From contig DAMBWF010000002.1 in NCBI GenBank assembly GCA_032052615.1, forward strand, positions 496,001-560,000: a stretch of DNA of 64,000 nt, read 5' to 3'. The stretch's first letter is position 1, and every line of letters starts with the position of its first letter. Source of the stretch: Pseudomonas_T sp032052615 (GTDB taxonomy: Bacteria; Pseudomonadota; Gammaproteobacteria; Pseudomonadales; Pseudomonadaceae). Made by a program: the position numbers and the translations under genes. Below the pieces are notes generated by a model. That model was not told the DNA's origin and made no database searches. It saw only the letters and a program-made list of their open reading frames with translations. Below are positions 53,107-63,219 of this stretch, one piece after another.

Positions 53107-53146
53107 GGCGAACGGACGGGCCCCGCGTGTCGGTCGGCCGTTCGCC
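53107..53146 (+). promoter_or_regulatory. Stem-loop between spuE and spuF
   Basis: GGCGAACGG (53107-53115) pairs perfectly with CCGTTCGCC (53138-53146) around 22 bases. It occupies the same relative place as the hairpin after spuD, suggesting 3' protection of the binding-protein mRNA segments. Confidence 0.6.
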
Positions 53147-53237
53147 CTTCACCTGTTCGAAGCACTCGCGGACCCGGTCCGCTGAACGATAAGCGCCCGC
53201 CGTCGTGGACGGGCGGCAAGACTCTGGGAGTGTGGTA

Positions 53238-54392
53238 ATGGCGATAGCCTCCGGTGCCTACAAGAAAGCCCTCGAGGGCGAGCAGCAGCCGAAAGAGGTG
53301 CTGGTCAAGATCGATCGGGTGACCAAACAGTTCGACGATACGGTGGCGGTTGACGACGTCTCCCTGACCATCAACAAGGGGGAGATCTTCGCCCTGCTGG
53401 GCGGGTCCGGCTCGGGCAAGTCCACCCTGCTGCGCATGCTCGCCGGGTTCGAGCGGCCCAGTTCCGGGCGGATTTTCCTCGACGGCGAGGACATCACCGA
53501 CATGCCGCCCTACAAGCGGCCGATCAACATGATGTTCCAGTCCTATGCGTTGTTCCCCCACATGACCGTGGCACAGAACATCGCCTTCGGCCTCAAGCAG
53601 GATCGCCTGTCCAAGGACGAGATCGACCAGCGGGTGGCCGAGATGCTCAAGCTGGTGCACATGACTCAGTACGCCAAGCGCAAGCCCCACCAGCTCTCCG
53701 GCGGCCAGCGCCAGCGGGTGGCCCTGGCGCGTTCCCTGGCCAAGCGGCCGAAACTGCTGCTGCTGGACGAGCCCATGGGCGCGCTGGACAAGAAACTGCG
53801 CTCGCAGATGCAACTGGAACTGGTGGAGATCATCGAGCGGGTCGGCGTGACCTGCGTGATGGTGACCCATGACCAGGAAGAGGCCATGACCATGGCCCAG
53901 CGCATCGCCATCATGCACCTGGGCTGCATCGAGCAGATCGGCAGCCCGATGGACATCTACGAGACCCCGGCGAGCCGCCTGGTCTGCGAGTTCATCGGCA
54001 ACGTGAACCTGTTCGACGGCGAACTGGTGGACGATGACTCCGACCACGCGGTGATCGCCTGCCCACAACTGGAGCGGCCGATCTACATCGGCCACGGCAT
54101 CAGCACACGGGCCGAGGACAAGCACGTCACCTATGCGTTGCGCCCGGAAAAACTGCTGATGAGCGCCCAGCTCCCCGCCGACCACGAGCACCCCGACTAC
54201 AACTGGGCACGGGGCACCGTGCACGACATCGCCTACCTGGGCGGCCACTCGGTGTACTACATCAAGCTGGCCTCGGGACAGCTCGTGCAGGCGTTCATCG
54301 CCAACGCCGAGCGCCACGGCAAGCGCCCGACCTGGAACGACCCGGTGACCGTGTACTGGGAAGACGACAGCGGGGTGGTGCTGCAATCATGA
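53238..54392 (+). CDS. spuF: Polyamine ABC transporter ATPase SpuF
   Basis: Energises putrescine/spermidine import. The 384-residue protein has Walker A GGSGSGKST (about residues 55-63), the signature LSGGQRQRVALARSL, Walker B LLLLDEPMGALD and a C-terminal TOBE region (about residues 300-380), like PotG. ATG 53238 (MAIASGAYKKALEG) is chosen over 53205, whose extra residues look untranslated. It overlaps spuG by 4 bases. Confidence 0.95.
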   Translation: MAIASGAYKKALEGEQQPKEVLVKIDRVTKQFDDTVAVDDVSLTINKGEIFALLGGSGSGKSTLLRMLAGFERPSSGRIFLDGEDITDMPPYKRPINMMFQSYALFPHMTVAQNIAFGLKQDRLSKDEIDQRVAEMLKLVHMTQYAKRKPHQLSGGQRQRVALARSLAKRPKLLLLDEPMGALDKKLRSQMQLELVEIIERVGVTCVMVTHDQEEAMTMAQRIAIMHLGCIEQIGSPMDIYETPASRLVCEFIGNVNLFDGELVDDDSDHAVIACPQLERPIYIGHGISTRAEDKHVTYALRPEKLLMSAQLPADHEHPDYNWARGTVHDIAYLGGHSVYYIKLASGQLVQAFIANAERHGKRPTWNDPVTVYWEDDSGVVLQS

Positions 54393-55297
54393 AGCTCAGC
54401 CGCCTGCAACGACGCCTGCCCAACGGCCGGCACTCGGTCATCGCCGTGCCCTTCGTCTGGCTGTTCCTGTTCTTCGTGCTGCCATTCGCCATCGTCCTGA
54501 AGATCAGCTTCACCGAGGCCGACGTGGCGATCCCGCCGTACACGGAGATCTACACCTGGGCCGACAACCAGCTCTCCATCGTCCTCAATCTGGGCAACTA
54601 CCTGATGCTCACCGAGGACCCGCTGTACCTGGCGGCCTACCTCGGCTCCCTGAAGATGGCGTTCTTCAGCACCCTGATCTGCCTGCTGATCGGCTACCCC
54701 ATGGCCTATGCCATCGCCCGGGCCGAGAAAGAGGTACAGACGGTCCTGCTGCTGCTGATCATGATGCCCACCTGGACGGCCATCCTGATCCGCGTCTACG
54801 CCTGGATGGGCATCCTCAGCAACAACGGCCTGCTCAACGGCGTGCTGCAAGCGCTGGGGCTGATCGACGCGCCGCTGCAGATCCTCAACACCGACATCGC
54901 GGTGTACATCGGCGTGGTCTATTCGTACCTGCCGTTCATGGTGTTGCCGCTCTACGCGAACCTGGTCAAGCACGACCTGAGCCTGCTGGAGGCGGCTTCG
55001 GACCTGGGCTCCAGCCACATCAACAACTTCTGGAAAATCACCGTGCCGCTGTCGAAGAACGGCATCATCGCCGGCTGCATGCTGGTGTTCATTCCGGTGG
55101 TGGGCGAATTCGTCATCCCCGAGCTGCTGGGCGGCCCCGAGACGCTGATGATCGGCAAGGTGCTCTGGCAGGAGTTCTTCAACAACCGCGACTGGCCGGT
55201 GGCCTCGGCCCTGGCGGTGGTGATGCTGGCGATCCTCATCGTGCCGATCATCCTGTTCAACCGTAACCAGGCGAAAGAACTGGAGGGCAAGGTATGA
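54389..55297 (+). CDS. spuG: Polyamine ABC transporter permease SpuG
   Basis: Inner-membrane permease, 302 residues, PotH type. A first membrane segment (VIAVPFVWLFLFFVLPFAIVL), a periplasmic loop, then five more; the EAA loop is EAASDLGSSHINNFWKITVPLSKNGIIAG (about residues 205-233). Overlaps spuF and spuH by 4 bases each. Confidence 0.95.
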   Translation: MKLSRLQRRLPNGRHSVIAVPFVWLFLFFVLPFAIVLKISFTEADVAIPPYTEIYTWADNQLSIVLNLGNYLMLTEDPLYLAAYLGSLKMAFFSTLICLLIGYPMAYAIARAEKEVQTVLLLLIMMPTWTAILIRVYAWMGILSNNGLLNGVLQALGLIDAPLQILNTDIAVYIGVVYSYLPFMVLPLYANLVKHDLSLLEAASDLGSSHINNFWKITVPLSKNGIIAGCMLVFIPVVGEFVIPELLGGPETLMIGKVLWQEFFNNRDWPVASALAVVMLAILIVPIILFNRNQAKELEGKV

Positions 55298-56178
55298 AGC
55301 GCTTCGGGTTCTCCCAGGTGATGCTCTGGCTCGGCCTGTTGTTCATCTACCTGCCGATGGTCATCCTGGTGATCTACTCCTTCAACGCCTCGCGGCTGGT
55401 GACGGTGTGGGGCGGCTGGTCGATGAAGTGGTACTTCGGCCTGCTGGACAATACCCAGTTGATGAACGCGGTGATGCGCTCCCTGGAGATCGCCTTCTAC
55501 ACGGCGATCTCGGCGGCGTTCCTCGGCACCCTGGCGGCCTTCGTGCTGACCCGCATCCCGCGCTTTCGCGGCCGCACCCTGTTCGGCGGGATGGTCACCG
55601 CGCCGCTGGTGATGCCCGAGGTGATCACCGGCCTGTCCCTGCTGCTGCTGTTCGTGGCCATGGCCCAGTTGATCGGCTGGCCCCAGGAGCGCGGCATCTC
55701 CACCATCTGGATCGCCCACACCACCTTCTGCTCGGCCTACGTGGCGGTGGTGGTGTCGGCGCGCCTGCGGGAGCTGGACCTGTCCATCGAGGAGGCGGCC
55801 ATGGACCTGGGCGCCAAGCCGTGGAAGGTCTTCGTGCTGATCACCATCCCGATGATCGCGCCGTCCCTGGCGGCGGGGGCGATGATGTCCTTCGCCCTGT
55901 CCCTGGACGACCTGGTGCTGGCCAGCTTCGTCTCCGGGCCGGGCTCCACCACCCTGCCCATGGAGGTGTTCTCCGCCGTGCGCCTGGGGGTGAAGCCCGA
56001 GATCAACGCGGTGGCCAGCCTGATCCTGCTGTCCGTCTCATTGTTCACCTTCCTCGCCTGGTACTTCAGCCGGCGCGCCGAGGAACGCCGCAAGCGGGCG
56101 ATCCGCGAGGCCATGGAGGTCACCGCCAGCGAAAGCGCTTCCACCTGGAAGGGCGCGCCGGTGGCGCCAAACCCGTAG
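55294..56178 (+). CDS. spuH: Polyamine ABC transporter permease SpuH
   Basis: Second inner-membrane permease, 294 residues, PotI type. Six membrane segments, beginning VMLWLGLLFIYLPMVILVIYSF, with the EAA loop EEAAMDLGAKPWKVFVLITIPMIAPSLAAG (about residues 167-196). It pairs with SpuG to form the channel. The charged C-terminal tail (about residues 258-294) is variable. A bidirectional terminator follows. Confidence 0.95.
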   Translation: MKRFGFSQVMLWLGLLFIYLPMVILVIYSFNASRLVTVWGGWSMKWYFGLLDNTQLMNAVMRSLEIAFYTAISAAFLGTLAAFVLTRIPRFRGRTLFGGMVTAPLVMPEVITGLSLLLLFVAMAQLIGWPQERGISTIWIAHTTFCSAYVAVVVSARLRELDLSIEEAAMDLGAKPWKVFVLITIPMIAPSLAAGAMMSFALSLDDLVLASFVSGPGSTTLPMEVFSAVRLGVKPEINAVASLILLSVSLFTFLAWYFSRRAEERRKRAIREAMEVTASESASTWKGAPVAPNP

Positions 56179-56189
56179 CGCCACGCTCC

Positions 56190-56223
56190 CATGAAAAAGG
56201 CCGCTCGCGCGGCCTTTTTCATG
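56190..56223. terminator. Bidirectional terminator between spuH and pyrC'
   Basis: Perfect 15-bp inverted repeat CATGAAAAAGGCCGC / GCGGCCTTTTTCATG with a TCGC loop (56205-56208). The A and T runs inside the arms make it usable from both strands. Confidence 0.95.
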
Positions 56224-56235
56224 TGGGACGAAGCA

Positions 56236-57506
56236 TCAGGCTTCGTAGCTGAGACGCCCGTCCACCAGCGTATAGCGCACCTGCCCGGGCAGGCAGTGGC
56301 CGATGAAGGGGCAATTGTCGCCCTTGGAGAGCCAGCGCTCGCCGGCCAGGGTGGAACCCCGCGGATCGAACAGCACCAGGTCCGCCGGGCCGCCCGCCGC
56401 TAGCCTGCCGGCTGGCAGGCGCAGGGCCGCCGCCGGACCGGCGCCGAGGCGCTGGAGCAGGGTGGGCAGGTCCAGCAGGCCGTCCTGCACCAGGGTCAGG
56501 GCCAGGGGCAGCAGCAACTCGACGCTGGCGATGCCCGGCTCGGTGGCGCCGAAGGGCGCCAGCTTGGCATCCGGTTCGTGGGGCTGGTGGTGGCTGGCGA
56601 TGGCCTGGATGGTGCCGTCGCGCACCGCCTCGCGCAGCCCGTCGCGGTCGGCCCGGGTACGCAGCGGCGGTTGCACGTGGTAGAGGCTGGAGAAGCCGGC
56701 CAGGGCCTCGTCGGTGAGGATCAACTGGTACAGCGCCACGTCGGCGGTTACCGGCAGGCCACGGGCCTGGGCCTCGGCGATCATCCGCGCGCCCCGGGCG
56801 CTGCTGAGCTGGCTGAAGTGGGCGCGCACGCCGCTCTGCTCCACCAGCAGCAGGTCCCGGGCCAGGGCCACGGTCTCGGCGCTTTCCGGGATGCCCGGCA
56901 GGCCGAGGAAGCTGGCCGTGGCGCCCTCGTGGGCCAGGCCGCCTTCCGCCAGCTCGGCGTCCTGGGAATGGAAGATCACCGTCAGGTCGAAGGTGGCCGC
57001 GTACTCCAGGGCGCGGCGCAGGGTGCGGTTGTCCGCCAGGGGCGCCAGGCCATTGCCGAACGCCACGCAGCCGGTGTCGCGCAGGGCCACCAGCTCGGCC
57101 AGTTGCTCGCCGGCCAAGCTCTTGGTCAAGGCGCCGATGGGGAACACCTTGGCGTGGCCGGCCTCTCGGGCGCGGTCGAGGATCAACTCGGCCACCGCCG
57201 GGGTGTCCAGCACCGGCCGGGTCAGGGGCGGGCAGCACAGGCTGGTGACGCCGCCGGCGGCCGCCGCCAGGGTTTCGCTGGCGACGGTGCCCTTGCGGCT
57301 GTAGCCCGGCTCGCGCAGGGCCACGGAGAGGTCCACCAGGCCGGGGGCGGCCACCAGGTCCTGGGCGTCGAGGGTGCGCTCGGCGGCGAAGCCGGCCGGC
57401 GCCTCGCCCAAAGCGGCGATCCGCCCGGCGTCGAGATACAGGTCGCAGACCCGGTCCAGGCCGCTGGCGGGGTCGATAACCCGGGCTCCGAGGATTCGGA
57501 TACGCA

Positions 57507-57507
<1 letters not shown>
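56236..57507 (-). CDS. pyrC: Dihydroorotase-like protein PyrC' (inactive, ATCase partner)
   Basis: Non-catalytic dihydroorotase homologue that in Pseudomonas assembles with PyrB to form active aspartate carbamoyltransferase. The 423-residue protein has the amidohydrolase fold, but the metal-binding HxH of DHOase is replaced (LVDLSVALREPG, Ser61 and Ala63), so it cannot bind the metals normally; a true dihydroorotase must be elsewhere. Its ATG overlaps the pyrB stop (TGATG), typical of the pyrBC' pair. Confidence 0.94.
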
Positions 57508-58514
<1,007 letters not shown>

Positions 58515-58540
58515 GGGGCGGGCCCTGGGAGGTGGAGGAT

Positions 58541-59053
58541 TCAGGAAGCGGACGCGAGGACCTTGCGTTCGAGCCGCAACGGGGCGGGGCCGAGCACCTT
58601 CACCCGTTCGCCGGGCGCCAGGGACAGGGTGGCGCCGACCACGTCGGGCCGGATCGGCAGCTCGCGGTCGTCCAGGTCCAGCAGGCTGACCAGGGTCACG
58701 CTGGCCGGCCGGCCGTAGTCGAACAGCTCGTTGAGGGCGGCGCGCACGGTGCGGCCGCTCATCAGTACATCGTCGATCAGCACCAGGTGCTGGTTCTCCA
58801 CCTCGAAGGGCAGCGCCGACGGGCGCACCTGGGGGTGCAGGCCCTTGCGGGTGAAGTCGTCGCGGTAGAAGGAAACGTCCAGGGTGCCCAGGGGCGCGTC
58901 GCTGCCCAGGGCCTCCAGCAGGGCCTGGGCGACCCATACGCCGCCGCTGTGGATGCCGATGAAACGGGGCGCCTCGATGCATCGTTCGCGCAGGTGGGCG
59001 GTGAGGTCGCGGGCCATCCGCGGCAGCAGGTCGGCGGGGTCGGGCAGGGACAT
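58541..59053 (-). CDS. pyrR: PyrR bifunctional protein (pyrimidine regulator / uracil phosphoribosyltransferase)
   Basis: A 170-residue type I phosphoribosyltransferase-fold protein. The PRPP loop is LVLIDDVLMSGRTVRAALNEL (about residues 89-109), ending in GRPASVTLVSLLDL. In Pseudomonas it is a transcriptional regulator of pyrimidine genes. ATG 59053 is preferred over 59059 because GAGGA is then six bases away. It is the first pyr gene, between ruvX and pyrB. Confidence 0.94.
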   Translation of the reverse strand: MSLPDPADLLPRMARDLTAHLRERCIEAPRFIGIHSGGVWVAQALLEALGSDAPLGTLDVSFYRDDFTRKGLHPQVRPSALPFEVENQHLVLIDDVLMSGRTVRAALNELFDYGRPASVTLVSLLDLDDRELPIRPDVVGATLSLAPGERVKVLGPAPLRLERKVLASAS

Positions 59054-59065
59054 CGGCATTCCTCG

Positions 59066-59512
59066 TCAGGCGGTGGATGCGTGCTGGGCCAGCCAGCCTT
59101 CCAGCAGCAGGGCGGCGGCCAGGGCGTCCACCGGGCGCTCCCGGTAGCCGCCGCGCTGGCCCTGGGCCAGGCGCTCGCCCTTGGCTTCGAAGGTGGTCAG
59201 GCGTTCGTCGTGGGTATGCACCGGCAGGCCGAAGCGGCCCTGCAGGCGGCGGGCGAATTTTTCGGCGCGAGCGCTCATCTCGCTCGGCGTGCCGTCCATG
59301 TTCAGCGGCAGGCCGACGACCAGGGCGTCCGGCTGCCATTCCTTGACCAGGGCTTCCACCCGGCTCCAGTCCGGCACGCCGTTCTGCGCCTTGAGGGTGC
59401 ACAGCTCGCGGGCCTGGCCGGTGACGGCCTGGCCGACGGCGACGCCGATCTGCTTGGTGCCATAGTCGAAGCCGAGCAACAGGCGTGGGGGCTTGGCCGC
59501 CGGGGCGCCCAT
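59066..59512 (-). CDS. ruvX: Holliday junction resolvase-like protein RuvX (YqgF)
   Basis: A 148-residue RNase H-fold nuclease, involved in pre-16S rRNA processing in E. coli. The catalytic Asp is in GFDYGTKQIGVAVGQ (about residue 15), with VVGLPLNMDGTPSEM and THDERLTT containing other active-site acids. Its ATG overlaps the algH stop (TGATG), the conserved algH-ruvX pair. Confidence 0.95.
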   Translation of the reverse strand: MGAPAAKPPRLLLGFDYGTKQIGVAVGQAVTGQARELCTLKAQNGVPDWSRVEALVKEWQPDALVVGLPLNMDGTPSEMSARAEKFARRLQGRFGLPVHTHDERLTTFEAKGERLAQGQRGGYRERPVDALAAALLLEGWLAQHASTA

Positions 59513-60081
59513 CAGGCGTGCCCGGCCTGGGTGGTGAGCAGGGACAAGGTGATGCCCAGGCGCCGGGCGGCGGCGTCCAGGCGCTGCTCGGCGGGCAGGT
59601 CGAAGAGGATTTCCGCGTCGGCGGGGCAGGTCAGCCAGGCGTTGTCGGCCAGCTCGGCGTCCAGTTGGCCGGCGTCCCAGCCGGCGTAACCCAGGGCGAC
59701 CAGACTGCGGGGCGGCCCGTCGCCGTCGGCGATGGCGAACAGCACGTCCTGGGACGTGGACAGGGCCAGCTCGCCCAGCTCGACGGTGGCCTGGAAGACC
59801 CGCCCTGGCGGATGCAGGACGAACCCCCGGTCGGTCTGTACCGGGCCGCCGGCGTAGATCGGGATGCCCTGGCAGTGGGCCGGGGGGGTGTAGTCGGTGC
59901 GCAGTTGCTCGAGGACATCCCCCAGGGACAGGCCGTTCGGGCGGTTGATCACCAGGCCCATGGCGCCCTGCTCGTTGTGGTCCACCACGTAGATCAGGGT
60001 CTGGGCGAAGTTCGGATCGGCCATGTGCGGCATGGCGATCAGCAGGTGATGCTTGAGGTAGGTCGGCGCGGTGCTTTTCAT
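59512..60081 (-). CDS. algH: AlgH/YqgE family protein
   Basis: A 189-residue protein of the UPF0301 (YqgE/AlgH) family. YLKHHLLIAMPHMADPNFAQTLIYVVDHNEQGAMGLVINRP (split between residues 8 and 49) and GGPVQTDRGFVLHPP are hallmarks. It was named as a regulator of alginate genes, but no DNA-binding domain is seen and its molecular function is unclear. Coupled to ruvX. Confidence 0.94.
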   Translation of the reverse strand: MKSTAPTYLKHHLLIAMPHMADPNFAQTLIYVVDHNEQGAMGLVINRPNGLSLGDVLEQLRTDYTPPAHCQGIPIYAGGPVQTDRGFVLHPPGRVFQATVELGELALSTSQDVLFAIADGDGPPRSLVALGYAGWDAGQLDAELADNAWLTCPADAEILFDLPAEQRLDAAARRLGITLSLLTTQAGHA

Positions 60082-60140
60082 GGCGGTTAGCTTAAAGCGT
60101 CGGGCGGCCAGCGCAAAGCGCTCCCGGCCCGGCGCGCCGC

Positions 60141-61034
60141 TCAACGGCTGGACAGTTTGTCGCCGCGCTCGAAGCGCCAGGTGCGGATGATCTCCAGGCG
60201 GTCGAACTCCACCAGGTCGCCGGCGAACGGCGCGAAGGGCGCCGCCAGGCGCACGATGCGCATGGCGGCCTGGTCGAGCACCGCCTGACCGGAGGATTCC
60301 AGCACCTGGACTTCGTAGAGGGTACCGTCGCGGTTGATCGACACCAGCAGCCGCAGGCTGCCGTAGATGCGCTGGCGGCGCGCCTCGTCGGGGTAGTTGA
60401 GGTTGCCGATCCGCTCGATCTTCTTGCGCCATTCCTCCTTGTACCAGGCGCCCTTGTCGCGCATGGTCGAGGCGGCGTTGAGGCGGTGGATCTTCGGCCG
60501 CTTGGCGTACAACTCGCGCTCCTGGGACAGTTGCGCCTCCAGGCTGGCGATCTCCGAGGACAATTGCGCGCTGTCGAACACCGGCGCCTGGCGGGCCTCC
60601 GGCTCGGGCTTGGCCTCCTCGTGCTTGACCGGGGTCTTGCGCGGTTGCGGCGAGCGGGTGGCGACGGCCGCCTTGGGCGCCTCCTGGCGGGTGGCCTGGC
60701 TCGGCGTGGTGGGCGGGGTCACGCGCTTGATCTCGCTGTCCTGGAACAGCGCCTGCTCCGGCGTCTTCGGCGCCGCCTTGTGCTCCAGGGTGCCGCTGCC
60801 CTGCTGGTTGTCCTGGGCGAGGAAGTCCGCCTCCTTGGGCTTCTCCGAGCTCTTGAAGGTGGACAGGGTGATTTCCAGGGTCTTGCTGATCTGTGCCGGG
60901 TCGCTCATGGAAAAGCCCACCCCGAGGATCAGCGCCACGTGCAGCAGGGCGGCGAGGAACAGGGTGAACCCCAGGCGATCCGCCGGGCGTACGCCGGCGC
61001 GGGCAGAGTCGACTGGGTAAAGGCTGGTGTTCAT
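60141..61034 (-). CDS. tonB3: TonB-family protein, TonB3-like
   Basis: A 297-residue energy transducer: an N-terminal membrane segment (LGFTLFLAALLHVALILGVGF), a long charged linker rich in P, E, K and Q (about residues 50-180), and a C-terminal TonB domain (IERIGNLNYPDEARRQRIYGSLRLLVSI; VLESSGQAVLDQAAMRIVRLAAPF). In P. aeruginosa the TonB at this position, next to gshB and pilG, is TonB3, which is needed for twitching motility and pilus assembly. No ExbB/ExbD genes are nearby. Confidence 0.92.
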   Translation of the reverse strand: MNTSLYPVDSARAGVRPADRLGFTLFLAALLHVALILGVGFSMSDPAQISKTLEITLSTFKSSEKPKEADFLAQDNQQGSGTLEHKAAPKTPEQALFQDSEIKRVTPPTTPSQATRQEAPKAAVATRSPQPRKTPVKHEEAKPEPEARQAPVFDSAQLSSEIASLEAQLSQERELYAKRPKIHRLNAASTMRDKGAWYKEEWRKKIERIGNLNYPDEARRQRIYGSLRLLVSINRDGTLYEVQVLESSGQAVLDQAAMRIVRLAAPFAPFAGDLVEFDRLEIIRTWRFERGDKLSSR

Positions 61035-61143
61035 GGCGGATCGGCTTGGCTCGGATTGCGCGCAGTCTGCCCAGCGTCCCGATAAAAGTCTATGAAGCGG
61101 GTAACAGCCTGGAAAGAAAGCCGCGCCGAGCCCGCCGGGTGTT

Positions 61144-62106
61144 TCAGGCGTCGCCCCGGGCCGCCCGCTTTTCGGCGATGGCGTCCATCAAGCGCTCGCC
61201 GATCCGCGTGTCGTAGGCGCGGTCGATTTCGCGGATGCAGGTGGGGCTGGTGACATTGATCTCGGTGAGGTGCTCGCCGATCACGTCGAGGCCGACGAAC
61301 AACAGGCCCCGCTCGCGCAAGGCCGGGCCCACCTGGGCGGCGATCCAGCGGTCGCGCTCGGTGAGCGGGCGCGCCTCGCCGCGGCCGCCGGCGGCCAGGT
61401 TGCCGCGGGTCTCGCCCTGGGCGGGGATACGCGCCAGGCAGTAGGGCACCGGCTTGCCGTCGATCATCAGGATGCGCTTGTCGCCGTCCTTGATCGCCGG
61501 CAGGTAGCGTTGCGCCATGATCTGCTGGGTGCCGTGGGCGGTGAGGGTCTCGAGGATCACCGACAGGTTGGGGTCGCCCTCGCGGTGACGAAAGATCGAC
61601 GAACCGCCCATGCCATCCAGGGGTTTGAGAATGATGTCACGCTGTTCTTCCGCAAACTCGCGCAGAATATCCGCCCGCCGGCTCACCAGGGTCGGTGGGG
61701 TGCACTGAGGGAACAGAGTGGCGAAGAGTTTTTCGTTGCAGTCGCGTAGACTGCGCGGCCGATTCACCACCAGCACGCCGTCGCGCTCCGCCTGTTCCAG
61801 CAAATAGGTGGCATAGACGAATTCGTTATCGAACGGCGGGTCCTTGCGCATGAGGATCACGTCCAGCTCGCTCAGCGGCGCGTCGACCTCGGCGTCCAGC
61901 TCGAACCAGTGCTGCGGGTCCTCGAAGACCCGTAGCGGGCGCAGGCGGGCGCGAGCCTCGCCGGCTTTCTGGTAGAGGTCCTGGGGTTCCATGTAGGAAA
62001 GCGACCAGTCACGGGCCTGGGCGGCCAGCAGCATCGCCAGGGAGCTGTCCTTCTTGAAGGCGATGCGCGCGATGGGGTCCATGACGATCCCGAGACGAAC
62101 GCTCAT
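61144..62106 (-). CDS. gshB: Glutathione synthetase GshB
   Basis: Joins gamma-glutamylcysteine and glycine with ATP. The 320-residue ATP-grasp enzyme has LGIVMDPIARIAFKKDSSLAMLLAA, VLVVNRPRSLRDCNEKLFA, LKPLDGMGGSSIFR (the glycine-rich loop, about residues 157-170) and VGLDVIGEHLTEINVTSPTCIREI (metal and substrate binding). It is divergent from pilG over 245 bases, as in P. aeruginosa. Confidence 0.97.
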   Translation of the reverse strand: MSVRLGIVMDPIARIAFKKDSSLAMLLAAQARDWSLSYMEPQDLYQKAGEARARLRPLRVFEDPQHWFELDAEVDAPLSELDVILMRKDPPFDNEFVYATYLLEQAERDGVLVVNRPRSLRDCNEKLFATLFPQCTPPTLVSRRADILREFAEEQRDIILKPLDGMGGSSIFRHREGDPNLSVILETLTAHGTQQIMAQRYLPAIKDGDKRILMIDGKPVPYCLARIPAQGETRGNLAAGGRGEARPLTERDRWIAAQVGPALRERGLLFVGLDVIGEHLTEINVTSPTCIREIDRAYDTRIGERLMDAIAEKRAARGDA

Positions 62107-62351
62107 GGGGGATTTCCTCCGCTGGGAAAGGCGGCAGCGGGGACGCTGCCGGGAGTAGGATTCAGGCGCTCAGGGTGGCGCCGGCATCCCGGACGGTCAA
62201 GGGAAAACCTTGGCCGTCGGGGCTTATGGATTGCGTATGGGAGAGTGTGCTAAAAAGGCCGCGAGATTGGGTCGCAACCCATCGTTGGTAGGGCCTCAGG
62301 CGCACCGCAGCACGCAAAATAACGAATCACCGAGGCGATGGTAGGGCGAAC

Positions 62352-62759
62352 ATGGAACAGCATTCCGAGGGTTTGAAGGTGATGGTGATCGACGACTCGA
62401 AAACGATTCGTCGCACCGCAGAAACTCTGCTGAAGAAAGTGGGGTGCGAAGTCATCACCGCCGTCGACGGGTTCGATGCGCTGGCCAAGATCGCCGACAC
62501 CCATCCGAACATCATTTTCGTCGACATCATGATGCCCCGGCTCGATGGGTATCAGACTTGCGCCCTGATCAAGAACAACAGCGCTTTCAAATCCACCCCG
62601 GTTATCATGCTGTCTTCCAAGGACGGTCTGTTCGACAAGGCCAAGGGCCGCATCGTCGGATCGGACCAGTACCTCACCAAGCCCTTCAGCAAGGAAGAGC
62701 TGCTCGGTGCGATCAAGACACACGTACCGGCCTTCACTCCGGTGGAGCAAGCCTCCTGA
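62352..62759 (+). CDS. pilG: Pil-Chp response regulator PilG
   Basis: Single-domain CheY-like regulator of twitching motility and cAMP signalling. The 135-residue protein has the acidic pair VIDDSKT (14-15), phospho-accepting Asp58 in FVDIMMPRLDG, the Thr/Ser switch (MLSSKD) and Lys in LTKPFSKEELL. First gene of pilGHIJ. Confidence 0.97.
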   Translation: MEQHSEGLKVMVIDDSKTIRRTAETLLKKVGCEVITAVDGFDALAKIADTHPNIIFVDIMMPRLDGYQTCALIKNNSAFKSTPVIMLSSKDGLFDKAKGRIVGSDQYLTKPFSKEELLGAIKTHVPAFTPVEQAS

Positions 62760-62802
62760 CGCTGGCCACGCGGCCGCAACGCTTCTTCCTATAGGGAACA
62801 CC

Positions 62803-63168
62803 ATGGCTCGAATCCTGATTGTTGATGACTCTCCGACCGAGATGTACAAGCTGACCGCGATGCTGGAAAAGCACGGTCACCAAGTGCTCAAGGCGGAAAA
62901 CGGCGCCGACGGCGTGGCGCTGGCGCGCCAGGAAAAGCCGGATGCCGTGTTGATGGATATCGTCATGCCGGGGCTCAATGGCTTCCAGGCGACCCGTCAG
63001 CTGACCAAGGATGCCGAGACCAGCCACATCCCGGTGATCATCGTCACCACCAAGGATCAGGAGACCGACAAGGTCTGGGGCAAGCGCCAGGGCGCGCGCG
63101 ACTACCTGACCAAGCCGATAGACGAAGATACCCTGTTGAAGACCCTGGGCGTCGTGCTGGCCGGCTGA
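62803..63168 (+). CDS. pilH: Pil-Chp response regulator PilH
   Basis: Second CheY-like regulator of the cluster, acting mainly in retraction control. The 121 residues have IVDDSPTEM, phospho-Asp52 in VLMDIVMPGLNG, IVTTKDQETDKVWGKRQGA and LTKPIDEDTLL. ATG 62803 gives MARILIVDDSP, 43 bases after pilG. Confidence 0.97.
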   Translation: MARILIVDDSPTEMYKLTAMLEKHGHQVLKAENGADGVALARQEKPDAVLMDIVMPGLNGFQATRQLTKDAETSHIPVIIVTTKDQETDKVWGKRQGARDYLTKPIDEDTLLKTLGVVLAG

Positions 63169-63219
63169 TGCCGGTCGCGCCGCTCGCATAACGAAAAGAA
63201 CGAAGAGTCACGGCCCGGC

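Noticed and set aside
46801..54386. Very long minus-strand open frames (over 1100 codons each) opposite the spu operon
   Set aside because: Antisense readings of spuABC and spuDEF; H/V/A/G-rich and featureless. High GC suppresses stops in this frame.
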